From the NCBI GenBank assembly GCA_016223245.1, contig JACRPL010000006.1:85417-149416 (forward strand): DNA of 64,000 nucleotides. The letters are read 5' to 3'. Shown here in pieces: positions 49,598 through 57,785 of this stretch. Both the position numbers and the translations under genes were made by a program. Every line of letters starts with the position of its first letter. Position 1 is the stretch's first letter. The stretch comes from Candidatus Saganbacteria bacterium. GTDB lineage: Bacteria > Margulisbacteria > WOR-1 > XYC2-FULL-46-14 > XYC2-FULL-37-10. The notes beneath the pieces are model-generated. The model saw only the letters and a program-made list of their open reading frames with translations. It did no database searches and had not been told where the DNA came from.

Positions 49598-50757
49598 ATA
49601 ACCTTCACAAATTTTCTTTTCCCGGCTTGAATGATTTTTTCAGTTGAAAGGTCAATTATCGCTTTTGCATCTTTAACTACTTCGGAATCAACTCTAACTC
49701 CGCCTTGCTCTATCAATCGTTTTGCATCCGAATTTGATTGCGCCATTTTTGCTTCAATCAATATCGATAACAGGGTCGACTTTTTTTCTTTTAGTTTAAG
49801 GAGTTCTATATCTTCCGGCAGTTTCCCTTTTGAAAACACGGATTCAAATCTTACTTGCGCGGCATCGGCTTCTTTTTTTGAATAGAATCTTGCAACGATA
49901 ATCTTCGCTAATCGTTTTTTAGCCTCCATAGGATGCATAGCTTTTACTTCATCCATTGGCACATCAGTTAATAATTCATAATATCGAAGCATCAGAACAT
50001 CGGATACCGACATTATTTTTCCGAATATTTCGGACGGCGGCTCGTTAATGCCGATATAATTGCTAAGAGATTTACTCATTTTTTGCACGCCGTCCAGGCC
50101 TTCGAGTATCGGCAAGGTGATGATTACTTGCGCTGGGACATTGTAGCCTCTTTGCAGCTCTCGTCCGACAAGCATATTAAATTTTTGGTCGGTACCGCCG
50201 ATCTCGACATCATTTTCAAGCTCTACCGAATCATAACCTTGCATTAGAGGATAGAGAAATTCATGAACTGATATTGAATCTCCTTTCTTGAATCTCTTAG
50301 AAAAATCATCCCTTTCAAGCATTCTTGCAACATTGTACTTTGCGGCTAAATTGATTGTGTCCTGCAATTTCAACTTCGAAAGCCATGAACTGTTGAAAAC
50401 CACTTTTGTCTTGTTTTTATCCAATATTTTGAAAATCTGTACAAGATAGGTCCTTGAATTATTCTCAATATCCTCAAAAGAAAGAGGTTTTCTTGTTTCC
50501 GATTTCCCTGTGGGATCCCCTATTTGCGCCGTAAAATCCCCGATTATAAAAACAACTTCATGCCCCAAGTCCTGAAGCTGCCTTAATTTGTTAAGCACAA
50601 CAGTGTGCCCCAAATGTATATCTGGCGCGGATGGGTCGGCGCCGAACTTTATGAGGAGCTTCCTGCCCGACCTTAATTTTTCCAATAGCTCATCTTCTGG
50701 TATGATCTCGGCTGTGCCGCGTTTGAATATCTTAAATTGTTCTTCTGCTTCCATCAT
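49588..50757 (-). CDS. tyrS: Tyrosyl-tRNA synthetase
   Basis: Class I synthetase: [20 protein letters not shown] (HIGH-like), [14 protein letters not shown], and [11 protein letters not shown] (KMSKS). The C-terminal S4 RNA-binding domain runs from [20 protein letters not shown]. This is the TyrZ-like form of ~390 residues. The ATG at 50757 forms ATGA with the aroB stop. Confidence 0.96.
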   Translation of the reverse strand: MMEAEEQFKIFKRGTAEIIPEDELLEKLRSGRKLLIKFGADPSAPDIHLGHTVVLNKLRQLQDLGHEVVFIIGDFTAQIGDPTGKSETRKPLSFEDIENNSRTYLVQIFKILDKNKTKVVFNSSWLSKLKLQDTINLAAKYNVARMLERDDFSKRFKKGDSISVHEFLYPLMQGYDSVELENDVEIGGTDQKFNMLVGRELQRGYNVPAQVIITLPILEGLDGVQKMSKSLSNYIGINEPPSEIFGKIMSVSDVLMLRYYELLTDVPMDEVKAMHPMEAKKRLAKIIVARFYSKKEADAAQVRFESVFSKGKLPEDIELLKLKEKKSTLLSILIEAKMAQSNSDAKRLIEQGGVRVDSEVVKDAKAIIDLSTEKIIQAGKRKFVKVICE

Positions 50758-51821
50758 CTGCATCCGATCTCTTTTAACGCTAGTTTTATTTTACCCGCCG
50801 GTATATTGTTTCGAACAGCGGTTTTCCCGATGCCGTTCGGCAATACCAATACAACTTTGCCGTCCATCACTTTTTTATCAAGCGCTAATTTGCCGATTAT
50901 TAGATCCGCCCTTAATTTGCAAACGACAGGAAGTTTGAATTTTGAAAGGAGGCTTGTTATCCTATTAAGGTCGATCTTGCTCAAAAGCTTCAACCTGCGC
51001 GCTAAATGCGCCGAAGCCGCGATCCCTGCCGAAACGGCTTCGCCATGCGTATATTTTGAATAAGAAGTTAAGGATTCAATAGCATGGCCGAATGTATGGC
51101 CAAGGTTCAAAATCATACGGAGGCCTGTTCTTTCATATTCGTCGCGCGATACAACATCTGCTTTAATCTTTGCGCATTTAGCGATGATCGTTTCCCAAAA
51201 TTTCGGGTCAACTACAGGGTTTCTTTCCAATAATCTGAATATCGAAGCATCTTTTATGATGCCGTATTTAACAACCTCGGCAAGACCGGTTTTAATTTCG
51301 CGCGGCGGAAGCGTTTTTATAAGTTCGGGATCTATAACCACAAGCTTCGGCTGGTAGAAAGCGCCTATTAAATTTTTGCCTTTTTCATGGTCGACGCCGG
51401 TTTTTCCGCCGATCGAAGCGTCAACCTGCGCAAGAAGCGTCGTTGGCACATTGACAAGAGGCAAGCCCCTCATATAGGTCGCGGCAACAAACCCGGCCAG
51501 ATCGCAGACAACGCCTCCTCCAAAAGCTATAAGGAGGGAATCCCTGTGAATATTTGAAACAACCATCTGGTCGTAAACAGCCGCAGCAGTATAAAGCGTT
51601 TTATGTTTTTCGCCGGCGGGAACTTTGATTATTGTTGTCTGGTACTGTTTCAGTATCTCCCTTATTATCGAACCGTAAAGAGAATCCACATTGGTATCCG
51701 TGATGAGGAGAATGCTCGAGGATTTGATGTTCTTTATAAGGCCAGCGAGCTTATAAAGCGCCCCGCTCCCAACTAAAACATCGTAGCTTCTTTCTTTCAG
51801 GCTAACTTTGACCTTTTGCAT
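50754..51821 (-). CDS. aroB: 3-dehydroquinate synthase
   Basis: AroB makes the first ring of the shikimate pathway. [40 protein letters not shown], and [14 protein letters not shown] (zinc site) are diagnostic. 355 residues. It overlaps aroK by 20 bases. Confidence 0.97.
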   Translation of the reverse strand: MQKVKVSLKERSYDVLVGSGALYKLAGLIKNIKSSSILLITDTNVDSLYGSIIREILKQYQTTIIKVPAGEKHKTLYTAAAVYDQMVVSNIHRDSLLIAFGGGVVCDLAGFVAATYMRGLPLVNVPTTLLAQVDASIGGKTGVDHEKGKNLIGAFYQPKLVVIDPELIKTLPPREIKTGLAEVVKYGIIKDASIFRLLERNPVVDPKFWETIIAKCAKIKADVVSRDEYERTGLRMILNLGHTFGHAIESLTSYSKYTHGEAVSAGIAASAHLARRLKLLSKIDLNRITSLLSKFKLPVVCKLRADLIIGKLALDKKVMDGKVVLVLPNGIGKTAVRNNIPAGKIKLALKEIGCR

Positions 51822-52311
51822 ATTTGATTATCTCCTCGGCTACGGAATCAACATCTTTTTTTGTGGTATCGATCTTATGATCGGCTGAACTATTATATAT
51901 TGGATCCCTTTTTTGTAAAATCTCTTTTATTTTTTGGGCTTTCTCCCCATCTTCTAGAAGCGGCCTGTTCTTCATGGAACCTATGCGGCTTAAGATCGTA
52001 TCAGTTGCGGCAGTTAAGAGGATCACTTTCCCGATCTCATGCAGCAGTTTCACATTTTCTTCCCTTAAAATTATCCCGCCTCCGGTCGCAAGCACAAAAT
52101 CGTCAAAATCAACCAGGGTCTTCAATGATTCGGTTTCGAGGTCCCTGAAATATTTTTCGCCTTCTTTTTCAAACATTTCGGATATTTTTCTTCCTTCGAT
52201 TTTTTCGATGAGCTCGTCGGTATCAAGAAAATTGTACCCAAGCCGTGACGCCGCCCTTTTCCCAACCTCCGACTTGCCAACTCCCATGAAACCGATTAGA
52301 ATGATATTCAT
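51802..52311 (-). CDS. aroK: Shikimate kinase
   Basis: IILIGFMGVGKSEVGKRAA is the P-loop, followed by FLDTDELIE, the shikimate-binding FRDLETESL and LATGGGIIL. 169 residues. It forms ATGA with the upstream acetyltransferase gene and precedes aroB in the transcript. Confidence 0.95.
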   Translation of the reverse strand: MNIILIGFMGVGKSEVGKRAASRLGYNFLDTDELIEKIEGRKISEMFEKEGEKYFRDLETESLKTLVDFDDFVLATGGGIILREENVKLLHEIGKVILLTAATDTILSRIGSMKNRPLLEDGEKAQKIKEILQKRDPIYNSSADHKIDTTKKDVDSVAEEIIKYAKGQS

Positions 52312-52847
52312 GACTTTATTGTTTTTGCCAATCTTAATTCATACGGCTTGAGGTCAAACTTCATTGCTCTTGTTTCATTATTAATGTCATTTGTCAAAAA
52401 ACTAAACCCATTATTCTTATAAAACTTCAATGTCAGAGAATTGTTATAGGCATCCGCCAGCAGAAATCGGCAACCCGTCTTATTGTTATATATAAACCAA
52501 TACTTTATAAAATCAATGATCTGGCTGCCAAGTTTTCCTCCCTGATATTTCGCGCAAACCGCCAAACGGCCAATTTTCACAGCAGGGATCTTTTCATGCC
52601 GCTTTTGATTTGGGATTTTCCTGTTAAGCTTGTTTGAAGCCTTGATCCCATCATTTAATACCGTAAAATAAGCGGCTATTTCTCTGGAATTTTTGGAGCG
52701 AAAAAGATAAGTAACGCCTAGGAGCTCGTGCTGGTATGGCAAAGAATCTTTTAGCAAAAATTCATTCAAATCCGGGTCGCCACAGTCAAATTCGTTATCG
52801 TTTAAATATGAGGAGATTCTCTCGCGAAATAGTTCATCGATATGCAT
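52308..52847 (-). CDS. GNAT acetyltransferase, possibly a toxin of a TA pair
   Basis: The ~179-residue protein has FDCGDPDLNEFLLKDSLPYQ at the start, PAVKIGRLAVCAKYQGGKLG (acetyl-CoA loop) and FYKNNGFSF near the end. This layout matches TacT/AtaT-like toxins that acetylate aminoacyl-tRNA, although plain GNAT enzymes are possible. It overlaps a 58-residue gene by 14 bases, which looks like an antitoxin. The downstream overlap with aroK is unusual for a toxin module. Confidence 0.75.
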   Translation of the reverse strand: MHIDELFRERISSYLNDNEFDCGDPDLNEFLLKDSLPYQHELLGVTYLFRSKNSREIAAYFTVLNDGIKASNKLNRKIPNQKRHEKIPAVKIGRLAVCAKYQGGKLGSQIIDFIKYWFIYNNKTGCRFLLADAYNNSLTLKFYKNNGFSFLTNDINNETRAMKFDLKPYELRLAKTIKS

Positions 52848-53010
52848 TTTTAAGATCAGCGGTATTCCTTTCAATTATTTCAAAAATCTTCTTGCCGCGC
52901 AAAACATCCTCTTTAGTTACGTTTTCCATTTTTGGATAACTAACTTCTTTGAGAAATTTTTCCGCTTCTTTCCCCTTTAAATCAGGAGTTGGTGCAATCG
53001 GTTTCGCCAT
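52834..53010 (-). CDS. Small antitoxin-like protein paired with the GNAT gene
   Basis: The 58 residues begin MAKPIAPTPDLKGKEAEKFL and end KKIFEIIERNTADLKNAYR. APTPxLxGKxAxxFL recalls small prelink antitoxins of GNAT or Fic systems. GGAGGG lies about seven bases before the ATG at 53010. No DNA-binding motif is visible. The assignment is by context and the PTP-LKG-EA start. Confidence 0.65.
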   Translation of the reverse strand: MAKPIAPTPDLKGKEAEKFLKEVSYPKMENVTKEDVLRGKKIFEIIERNTADLKNAYR

Positions 53011-53117
53011 CTTTATCCCTCCGCACAATATATTGAATAAATGATGAGATGATTTCAGTTGACGCATCTTAGTATGGCATTGGCACGCCATATTGTCAAC
53101 AATCCAAGCAAAGAAAG

Positions 53118-53191
53118 TGCCCCCGATCCGGATCGAACGGACGACCTAGCGTTTAGGAAACGCTCGCTCTATCCAACTGAGCTACGGGGGC
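53118..53191 (-). tRNA. tRNA-Arg (anticodon CCU)
   Basis: The minus strand folds as a cloverleaf: acceptor GCCCCCG/CGGGGGC, D-arm GCTC-AGTTGGATA-GAGC, anticodon arm AGCGT-TTCCTAA-ACGCT with anticodon CCT, T-arm GTCCG-TTCGATC-CGGAT, discriminator A. It is 74 bases long and the CCA end is not encoded. It follows the small antitoxin gene region and precedes nothing on its strand until 53010. Confidence 0.95.
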
Positions 53192-53199
53192 ACGCAATT

Positions 53200-53964
53200 T
53201 TACTTTTTGACATCGTTTATATATTTTTCGACCGCTTGGGTAATCGTTTTTCCAATGTCTGCGTATTTTTTCACAAAAGATGGAGCGTTCTTGTATATCC
53301 CAAGCATGTCGTACGAAACCAATACTTGACCGTCGCATTTACTGCCGGCACCGATACCAATGACCGGTATCTTAAGCGACTTTGCGATCTTTGCAGCGAG
53401 ATCTTCCGGCACCATCTCAAGGATGAGCGCAAAACATCCGGTTTTCTCCAATGCCTTTGCATCTTTAATGATTTTTAGTTTTGATTTATGATCTTTACCC
53501 TGGACCTTGTATCCCAAAATATTGACAGATTGCGGAGTAAAACCTAAATGTCCCATAACAGGGATGCCCGCTTTAATGATCTTCTTGATCGCGCTTTTAT
53601 AATTGACCCCTTCAACCTTTACCGCGTTCGCTCCGGATTTAATAAGATCTACCGCATTTGAAACTGCTTCTTCATCATTTTTTTGAAAAGTCCCGAACGG
53701 CATATCGGATACAACCATTGCCCGATTAACCGCGCGGGAAACCGCCTGTGTGTGGATTATCATTTCGATCAAGGTCACAGGAAGAGTGTTTTTATAGCCG
53801 AGCATGACATTGCCAAGCGAATCCCCGACCAGAATAATATCGATATTTGATCCGTCCAAGATCTTAGCTATCGCCGAATCATAAGCCGTTAGCATTGCTA
53901 TTTTTTTGCCAAGTTTTTTTGAGGAGATAAGTGAATTACTGGTTATTTTTTCTTTTTGGGCCAT
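53200..53964 (-). CDS. panB: 3-methyl-2-oxobutanoate hydroxymethyltransferase
   Basis: PanB makes ketopantoate. IAMLTAYDSAIAKILDGSNI, LVGDSLGNVMLG, GIPVMGHLGFTPQSVN and IGIGAGSKCDGQVLV are family motifs. 254 residues. It overlaps cdaA by 22 bases. Together with panD (44905) it covers part of pantothenate synthesis; panC is not seen. Confidence 0.96.
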   Translation of the reverse strand: MAQKEKITSNSLISSKKLGKKIAMLTAYDSAIAKILDGSNIDIILVGDSLGNVMLGYKNTLPVTLIEMIIHTQAVSRAVNRAMVVSDMPFGTFQKNDEEAVSNAVDLIKSGANAVKVEGVNYKSAIKKIIKAGIPVMGHLGFTPQSVNILGYKVQGKDHKSKLKIIKDAKALEKTGCFALILEMVPEDLAAKIAKSLKIPVIGIGAGSKCDGQVLVSYDMLGIYKNAPSFVKKYADIGKTITQAVEKYINDVKK

Positions 53965-54740
53965 GGGAGTCCTATTTCGATCTTTGAGAATTGTTCGCGA
54001 TATAAAGAGAAAAGTTTTTCTTCAAGCATTTCGCGGGTCAAGAAGCGCGTCAAATATCCTTCTTCCGCGATCGACAAAGTTCCCGTGCTTTCGGATATGA
54101 CGATAACTATCGCATCGGTAAGCTCGGTCAAACCTACGGCCGCCCTGTGCCTGGTCCCAAGCCTTTTATCGAGGAGTTTTGATTCCGACAGAGGCAGCAG
54201 GCAACCCGCCGAAAGTATCCTGTCGCCCATAATGATCACGGCGCCATCGTGCAATGGCGAAGCGTGGTTGAAAACAGAAACCAACAATTCTGAAGAAAGA
54301 ACCGCATCAAGCTTTGTGCCTGATTCCAAATATTCATTGAGGCCGGTGTTCCTTTCAAGGACGATCAAGGCGCCGGTTTTTTCGTCCGCAAGCTGCTCTA
54401 TTCCGCGCACCAATGTGCGGATGAACCATGAAGATGGCTTCTGGACAAAACCAAATCTGGAAAAAATGCGTCCGCGGCCAAGCTGTTCTAGGGCTCTGCG
54501 CAGTTCCGGCTGGAAAACAATGATCAGTACAACAAGGATCGCCGCGGCGAATTTTTCAAACAGCCAATTTATCGTATAAAGTCCCAGTAGTTTTGCGCTG
54601 ATATAAACCATCAAGAGGACGATTATCCCGCGCAGGAGGTTGACGGCCTTGGTCCCGCGAAGCCAAATCAAGATATAATACAAAAATACCGCGACAGCAA
54701 TGATATCAAAAACATCGAGAGCAAACCTAATGTACGCCAT
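53943..54740 (-). CDS. cdaA: Diadenylate cyclase CdaA
   Basis: CdaA makes c-di-AMP from two ATP. Three N-terminal helices (residues ~8-75) anchor it. The DAC domain has LHDGAVIIMGDRILSAG (DGA) and GTRHRAAVGLTE (RHR). 265 residues. In Firmicutes cdaA pairs with cdaR and glmM; here it sits between lysA and panB, and no cdaR is present. Confidence 0.95.
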   Translation of the reverse strand: MAYIRFALDVFDIIAVAVFLYYILIWLRGTKAVNLLRGIIVLLMVYISAKLLGLYTINWLFEKFAAAILVVLIIVFQPELRRALEQLGRGRIFSRFGFVQKPSSWFIRTLVRGIEQLADEKTGALIVLERNTGLNEYLESGTKLDAVLSSELLVSVFNHASPLHDGAVIIMGDRILSAGCLLPLSESKLLDKRLGTRHRAAVGLTELTDAIVIVISESTGTLSIAEEGYLTRFLTREMLEEKLFSLYREQFSKIEIGLPWPKKKK

Positions 54741-54757
54741 TGTAATCCTTCTCCCGC

Positions 54758-56056
54758 CTAAGCCGGCAGAATATCATTTTGGACCAATTCATCATATGAT
54801 TCCCTTTTAACAATCAAAGTCCCGGAACCATTATTAACCAAAACCATGGCCGGCCGCGGGACGCGATTATAATTGCTTGCCATGGAATAGCAGTACGCTC
54901 CGGTACAAAAGACCGCCAAAATATCGTTTGCTTCCGATCTTTGGAGATCATAATCGATAATGAGTTTGTCTCCAGATTCGCAAAATCTTCCGGCTACGGT
55001 CACTTTCTCTGTTTTTTTATCGTTTGCTTTATTGGCGATCGTTGCTTCGTATTTTGCCTGATAAAGGATCGGCCTCGGATTATCGGACATTCCGCCATCA
55101 ACAGCAACATATTTCCTTATACCTGTAATTTCTTTAACAGAACCGATCTTATAAAGTGTAACTCCCGCATTACCGACAATAGATCTTCCAGGTTCTAGAA
55201 CAAGTTTTGGCTCTAAAAGATCTTCTTTAGCCAGATTTGTTTTTAATCTATCAACGATCTCTTTTGCGAAAGAATCAACAGAAGTTACATCATCGGCTCC
55301 CGAATAATCGATGCCGAGGCCGCCGCCGATATTTATTTCTTCAACCCTTATCTGCACAGCCTTAAATATCTGCGAAGCAATATCAGTCAAAACATCGATC
55401 TCTGCAAGGAAAGGCTTAACATCGAATATTTGCGATCCAATATGCGCGTGAAGCCCGACAAAATCGACAAAATTCATTTTTTGGGTCAGTTTAACCGCAT
55501 CGACGATATTTTCTTTTGCCATGCCGAACTTCGAATCGATCTGTCCCGTTTGAATAAATTCATGGGTGTGGGCGTCAATTCCGGGATTCACCCTGAACAA
55601 TATCTTGGTCTTCTTTTTTAATTTTTCAGTTATTTTATCTAGGTTTACCAGTTCTTGCAGGTTATCAACAACGATCCTTCCAATACCGGCTTCGATCGCT
55701 TCTTCAAGTTCTTTTTCGGGCTTATTGTTGCCATGGAAGTAAATATTCGATAAATTGCAGCCGGCATTCCGCGCCGTAAAGAATTCCCCTCCCGATGAAA
55801 CATCAACGCCTAAACCTTCATCATTTATTATCCTCAACAAAGCTGTCGTGCAAAGAGCTTTGCTGGCATAAATGATCAAAGTATTTTGATATCTGTCTTT
55901 AAATGCAGTCCGGTACTCTCTGCATTTTCCTCTTAAAGTCACTTCATCGATCACATACAATGGGGTGCCGAATTCCGATGCCAGATCGACGCAATCGCAC
56001 CCTCCGACCTCGAAATGGCCCTTTGCATTTATTTTAGATGTTATCGGCTGGTTCAT
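54758..56056 (-). CDS. lysA: Diaminopimelate decarboxylase
   Basis: This PLP enzyme makes lysine from meso-diaminopimelate. IIYASKALCTTALL holds the Schiff-base Lys, IGGGLGIDY the phosphate site, EPGRSIVGNAGV and GRFCESGD the substrate residues. 432 residues. It overlaps cimA by four bases. Confidence 0.96.
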   Translation of the reverse strand: MNQPITSKINAKGHFEVGGCDCVDLASEFGTPLYVIDEVTLRGKCREYRTAFKDRYQNTLIIYASKALCTTALLRIINDEGLGVDVSSGGEFFTARNAGCNLSNIYFHGNNKPEKELEEAIEAGIGRIVVDNLQELVNLDKITEKLKKKTKILFRVNPGIDAHTHEFIQTGQIDSKFGMAKENIVDAVKLTQKMNFVDFVGLHAHIGSQIFDVKPFLAEIDVLTDIASQIFKAVQIRVEEINIGGGLGIDYSGADDVTSVDSFAKEIVDRLKTNLAKEDLLEPKLVLEPGRSIVGNAGVTLYKIGSVKEITGIRKYVAVDGGMSDNPRPILYQAKYEATIANKANDKKTEKVTVAGRFCESGDKLIIDYDLQRSEANDILAVFCTGAYCYSMASNYNRVPRPAMVLVNNGSGTLIVKRESYDELVQNDILPA

Positions 56057-57618
56057 TTTTTTTCTCTCAATAATTTATACTCGAGCGAATCAACCAAAGC
56101 CAAATATGAAGCCTCAACGACATTGGTCGAAACGCCGACCGTTCCCCAGCATTTGCTGTCATCGCATGATTCGATTATAACCCTAACTCTGGCGGCAGTC
56201 CCCGCCTTTGAATCAAGCACGCGGACTTTATAATCGGCCAGTTTGATTGTTTTAATAGCCGGATAAATATCTTCAAGAACCTTTCTCAATGCGCCATCCA
56301 AAGCGTTGATCGGGCCGTCGCCTATCGCTTTTGATTCGTAAGTTTTGCCTTTAACAATAATCTTAATATTAGCATTCACGATAAAATTTTCTTCCGTATT
56401 CTGGACAATTTCAATCGAATACTTTTGCAGTTCAAAAGAAGGCCTATGCAAGCCGAAAGATCGCTTGAGAAGCAATTCGAAACTTGCTTCACCCTCTTCA
56501 AATTGATAACCTTCATGCTCCAATTGTTTTAATTTCTTAATGATATCTTTAGCGCTTGCGGAATCTCTATCAATATCGACTCCGTATTCTTTTGCTTTAA
56601 AAAGAAGATTTGAAATGCCGGAAAGCTCGGACACTGTTGCTCTGCGCTCATTTCCAACCGATTCCGGAGCAATATGTTCGTATGTCCCGGGATTTTTTAG
56701 CACCGCAGAAACATGTATCCCGCCTTTGTGGGCGAACGCGGACCTGCCGACAAATGGCTGATGTGCCGATTGGGGAAGGTTTGCTATTTCTGAAACATGT
56801 CTTGAGAGTTCGGTCAAACTGTTTAAGTTTTTCCCTGCGGAACAGTCGAACTTCATCTTGAGATTGATGATCGGGATTATCGAGCAAAGGTTTGCATTCC
56901 CGCACCTTTCCCCATAGCCATTAATAGTTCCCTGTACCTGATTTGCTCCGCAATATACCGCCATTCCCGAAACAGAAACAGCACATTCCGAATCATTATG
57001 CGCATGTATGCCAATAGGCGCTATTAATTTCGTTTTTATTTCATTGATTATCTTTTGGGCCTCAAATGCAAGCGTCCCGCCGTTCGTATCGCAAAGGCAT
57101 AAAACATCCGCTCCGGCCTCTTCTGCCGTTTTTAAACACTTTAAGGCGTATGACGGATTCTTCTTATAGCCATCAAAGAAATGTTCGGCATCAAAAACAA
57201 CTTCTTTGCCTTTAGATTTTATATAAGCGATAGTATCTTTTATCATCAAAAGATTTTCATCAAGCGACACTTTTAGAGCTTCGGCAACGTGAAAGTCCCA
57301 TGTTTTACCGAAGATCGCGACAACAGGAGTCCCAGCTTCGATAAGTGTTGCAATGTTTTTGTCGTCTTCGACCTTGATATTTCCGCGCCTTGTCGAGGAG
57401 AATGCGGATAGTTTGGCGTGCTTAAGTTTTAGGTCTTTTGCTTTCTTGAAAAATTCGATATCCTTGGGATTGCTCCCCGGCCAGCCGCCTTCGATATAGT
57501 CGATCCCAAATCCATCAAGCAGATAGGTGATTTTTAGCTTGTCTTCCACGGAAAACGATATGCCCTCTGTTTGTGCGCCATCGCGGAGGGTAGTATCGTA
57601 TATTGATATTTTTGGCAT
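56053..57618 (-). CDS. cimA: (R)-citramalate synthase
   Basis: CimA condenses pyruvate and acetyl-CoA to citramalate, the first step of the threonine-independent isoleucine route. YDTTLRDGAQTEGISFSVED is at the start, IGIHAHNDSECAVS holds the metal histidines, and the C-terminal LeuA-type regulatory domain covers ~400-515 (AIGDGPINALDGAL). The long 521-residue form with the GGWPGSNPKD segment is CimA rather than LeuA. TTGAAG-17-TATAAT ends eight bases before the ATG. Confidence 0.93.
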   Translation of the reverse strand: MPKISIYDTTLRDGAQTEGISFSVEDKLKITYLLDGFGIDYIEGGWPGSNPKDIEFFKKAKDLKLKHAKLSAFSSTRRGNIKVEDDKNIATLIEAGTPVVAIFGKTWDFHVAEALKVSLDENLLMIKDTIAYIKSKGKEVVFDAEHFFDGYKKNPSYALKCLKTAEEAGADVLCLCDTNGGTLAFEAQKIINEIKTKLIAPIGIHAHNDSECAVSVSGMAVYCGANQVQGTINGYGERCGNANLCSIIPIINLKMKFDCSAGKNLNSLTELSRHVSEIANLPQSAHQPFVGRSAFAHKGGIHVSAVLKNPGTYEHIAPESVGNERRATVSELSGISNLLFKAKEYGVDIDRDSASAKDIIKKLKQLEHEGYQFEEGEASFELLLKRSFGLHRPSFELQKYSIEIVQNTEENFIVNANIKIIVKGKTYESKAIGDGPINALDGALRKVLEDIYPAIKTIKLADYKVRVLDSKAGTAARVRVIIESCDDSKCWGTVGVSTNVVEASYLALVDSLEYKLLREKK

Positions 57619-57626
57619 ATTTTGAA

Positions 57627-57655
57627 ATTATATCAGCTATTGCAATCGTCTTCAA
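57627..57655 (-). promoter_or_regulatory. Promoter of cimA-lysA-cdaA-panB (leaderless)
   Basis: TTGAAG (57655-57650), 17 bases, TATAAT (57632-57627), then eight bases to the cimA ATG. No Shine-Dalgarno sequence is present. Confidence 0.68.
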
Positions 57656-57662
57656 TGAAGAA

Positions 57663-57781
57663 AATAGCCCTCACCCAACTATTTGTTTTATATAAACAAA
57701 TTGAAAATCCACCCTCTCCCACAGGGAGAGGGGTTGCAAGAAATACGTTTTCAATTATAATGAAACTGGGTGAGGGCTATT
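57663..57781. repeat. MITE-like element with 15-bp perfect terminal inverted repeats
   Basis: The ends AATAGCCCTCACCCA (57663-57677) and TGGGTGAGGGCTATT (57767-57781) are perfect complements. An inner hairpin CCCTCTCCC-ACA-GGGAGAGGG and a second short stem TTTGTTTTATATAAACAAA lie within. It fills the gap between cimA and the subtilase gene. A degenerate relative is at 3430-3595. No transposase is seen. Confidence 0.85.
57734..57761 (+). promoter_or_regulatory. Repeat-borne promoter of the subtilase gene
   Basis: Inside the MITE-like element TTGCAA (57734-57739), 16 bases and TATAAT (57756-57761) point toward the subtilase ATG at 57786. The right terminal repeat would then form the start of the mRNA and contains GAGGG as a possible Shine-Dalgarno. 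Confidence 0.6.
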
Positions 57782-57785
57782 CACA

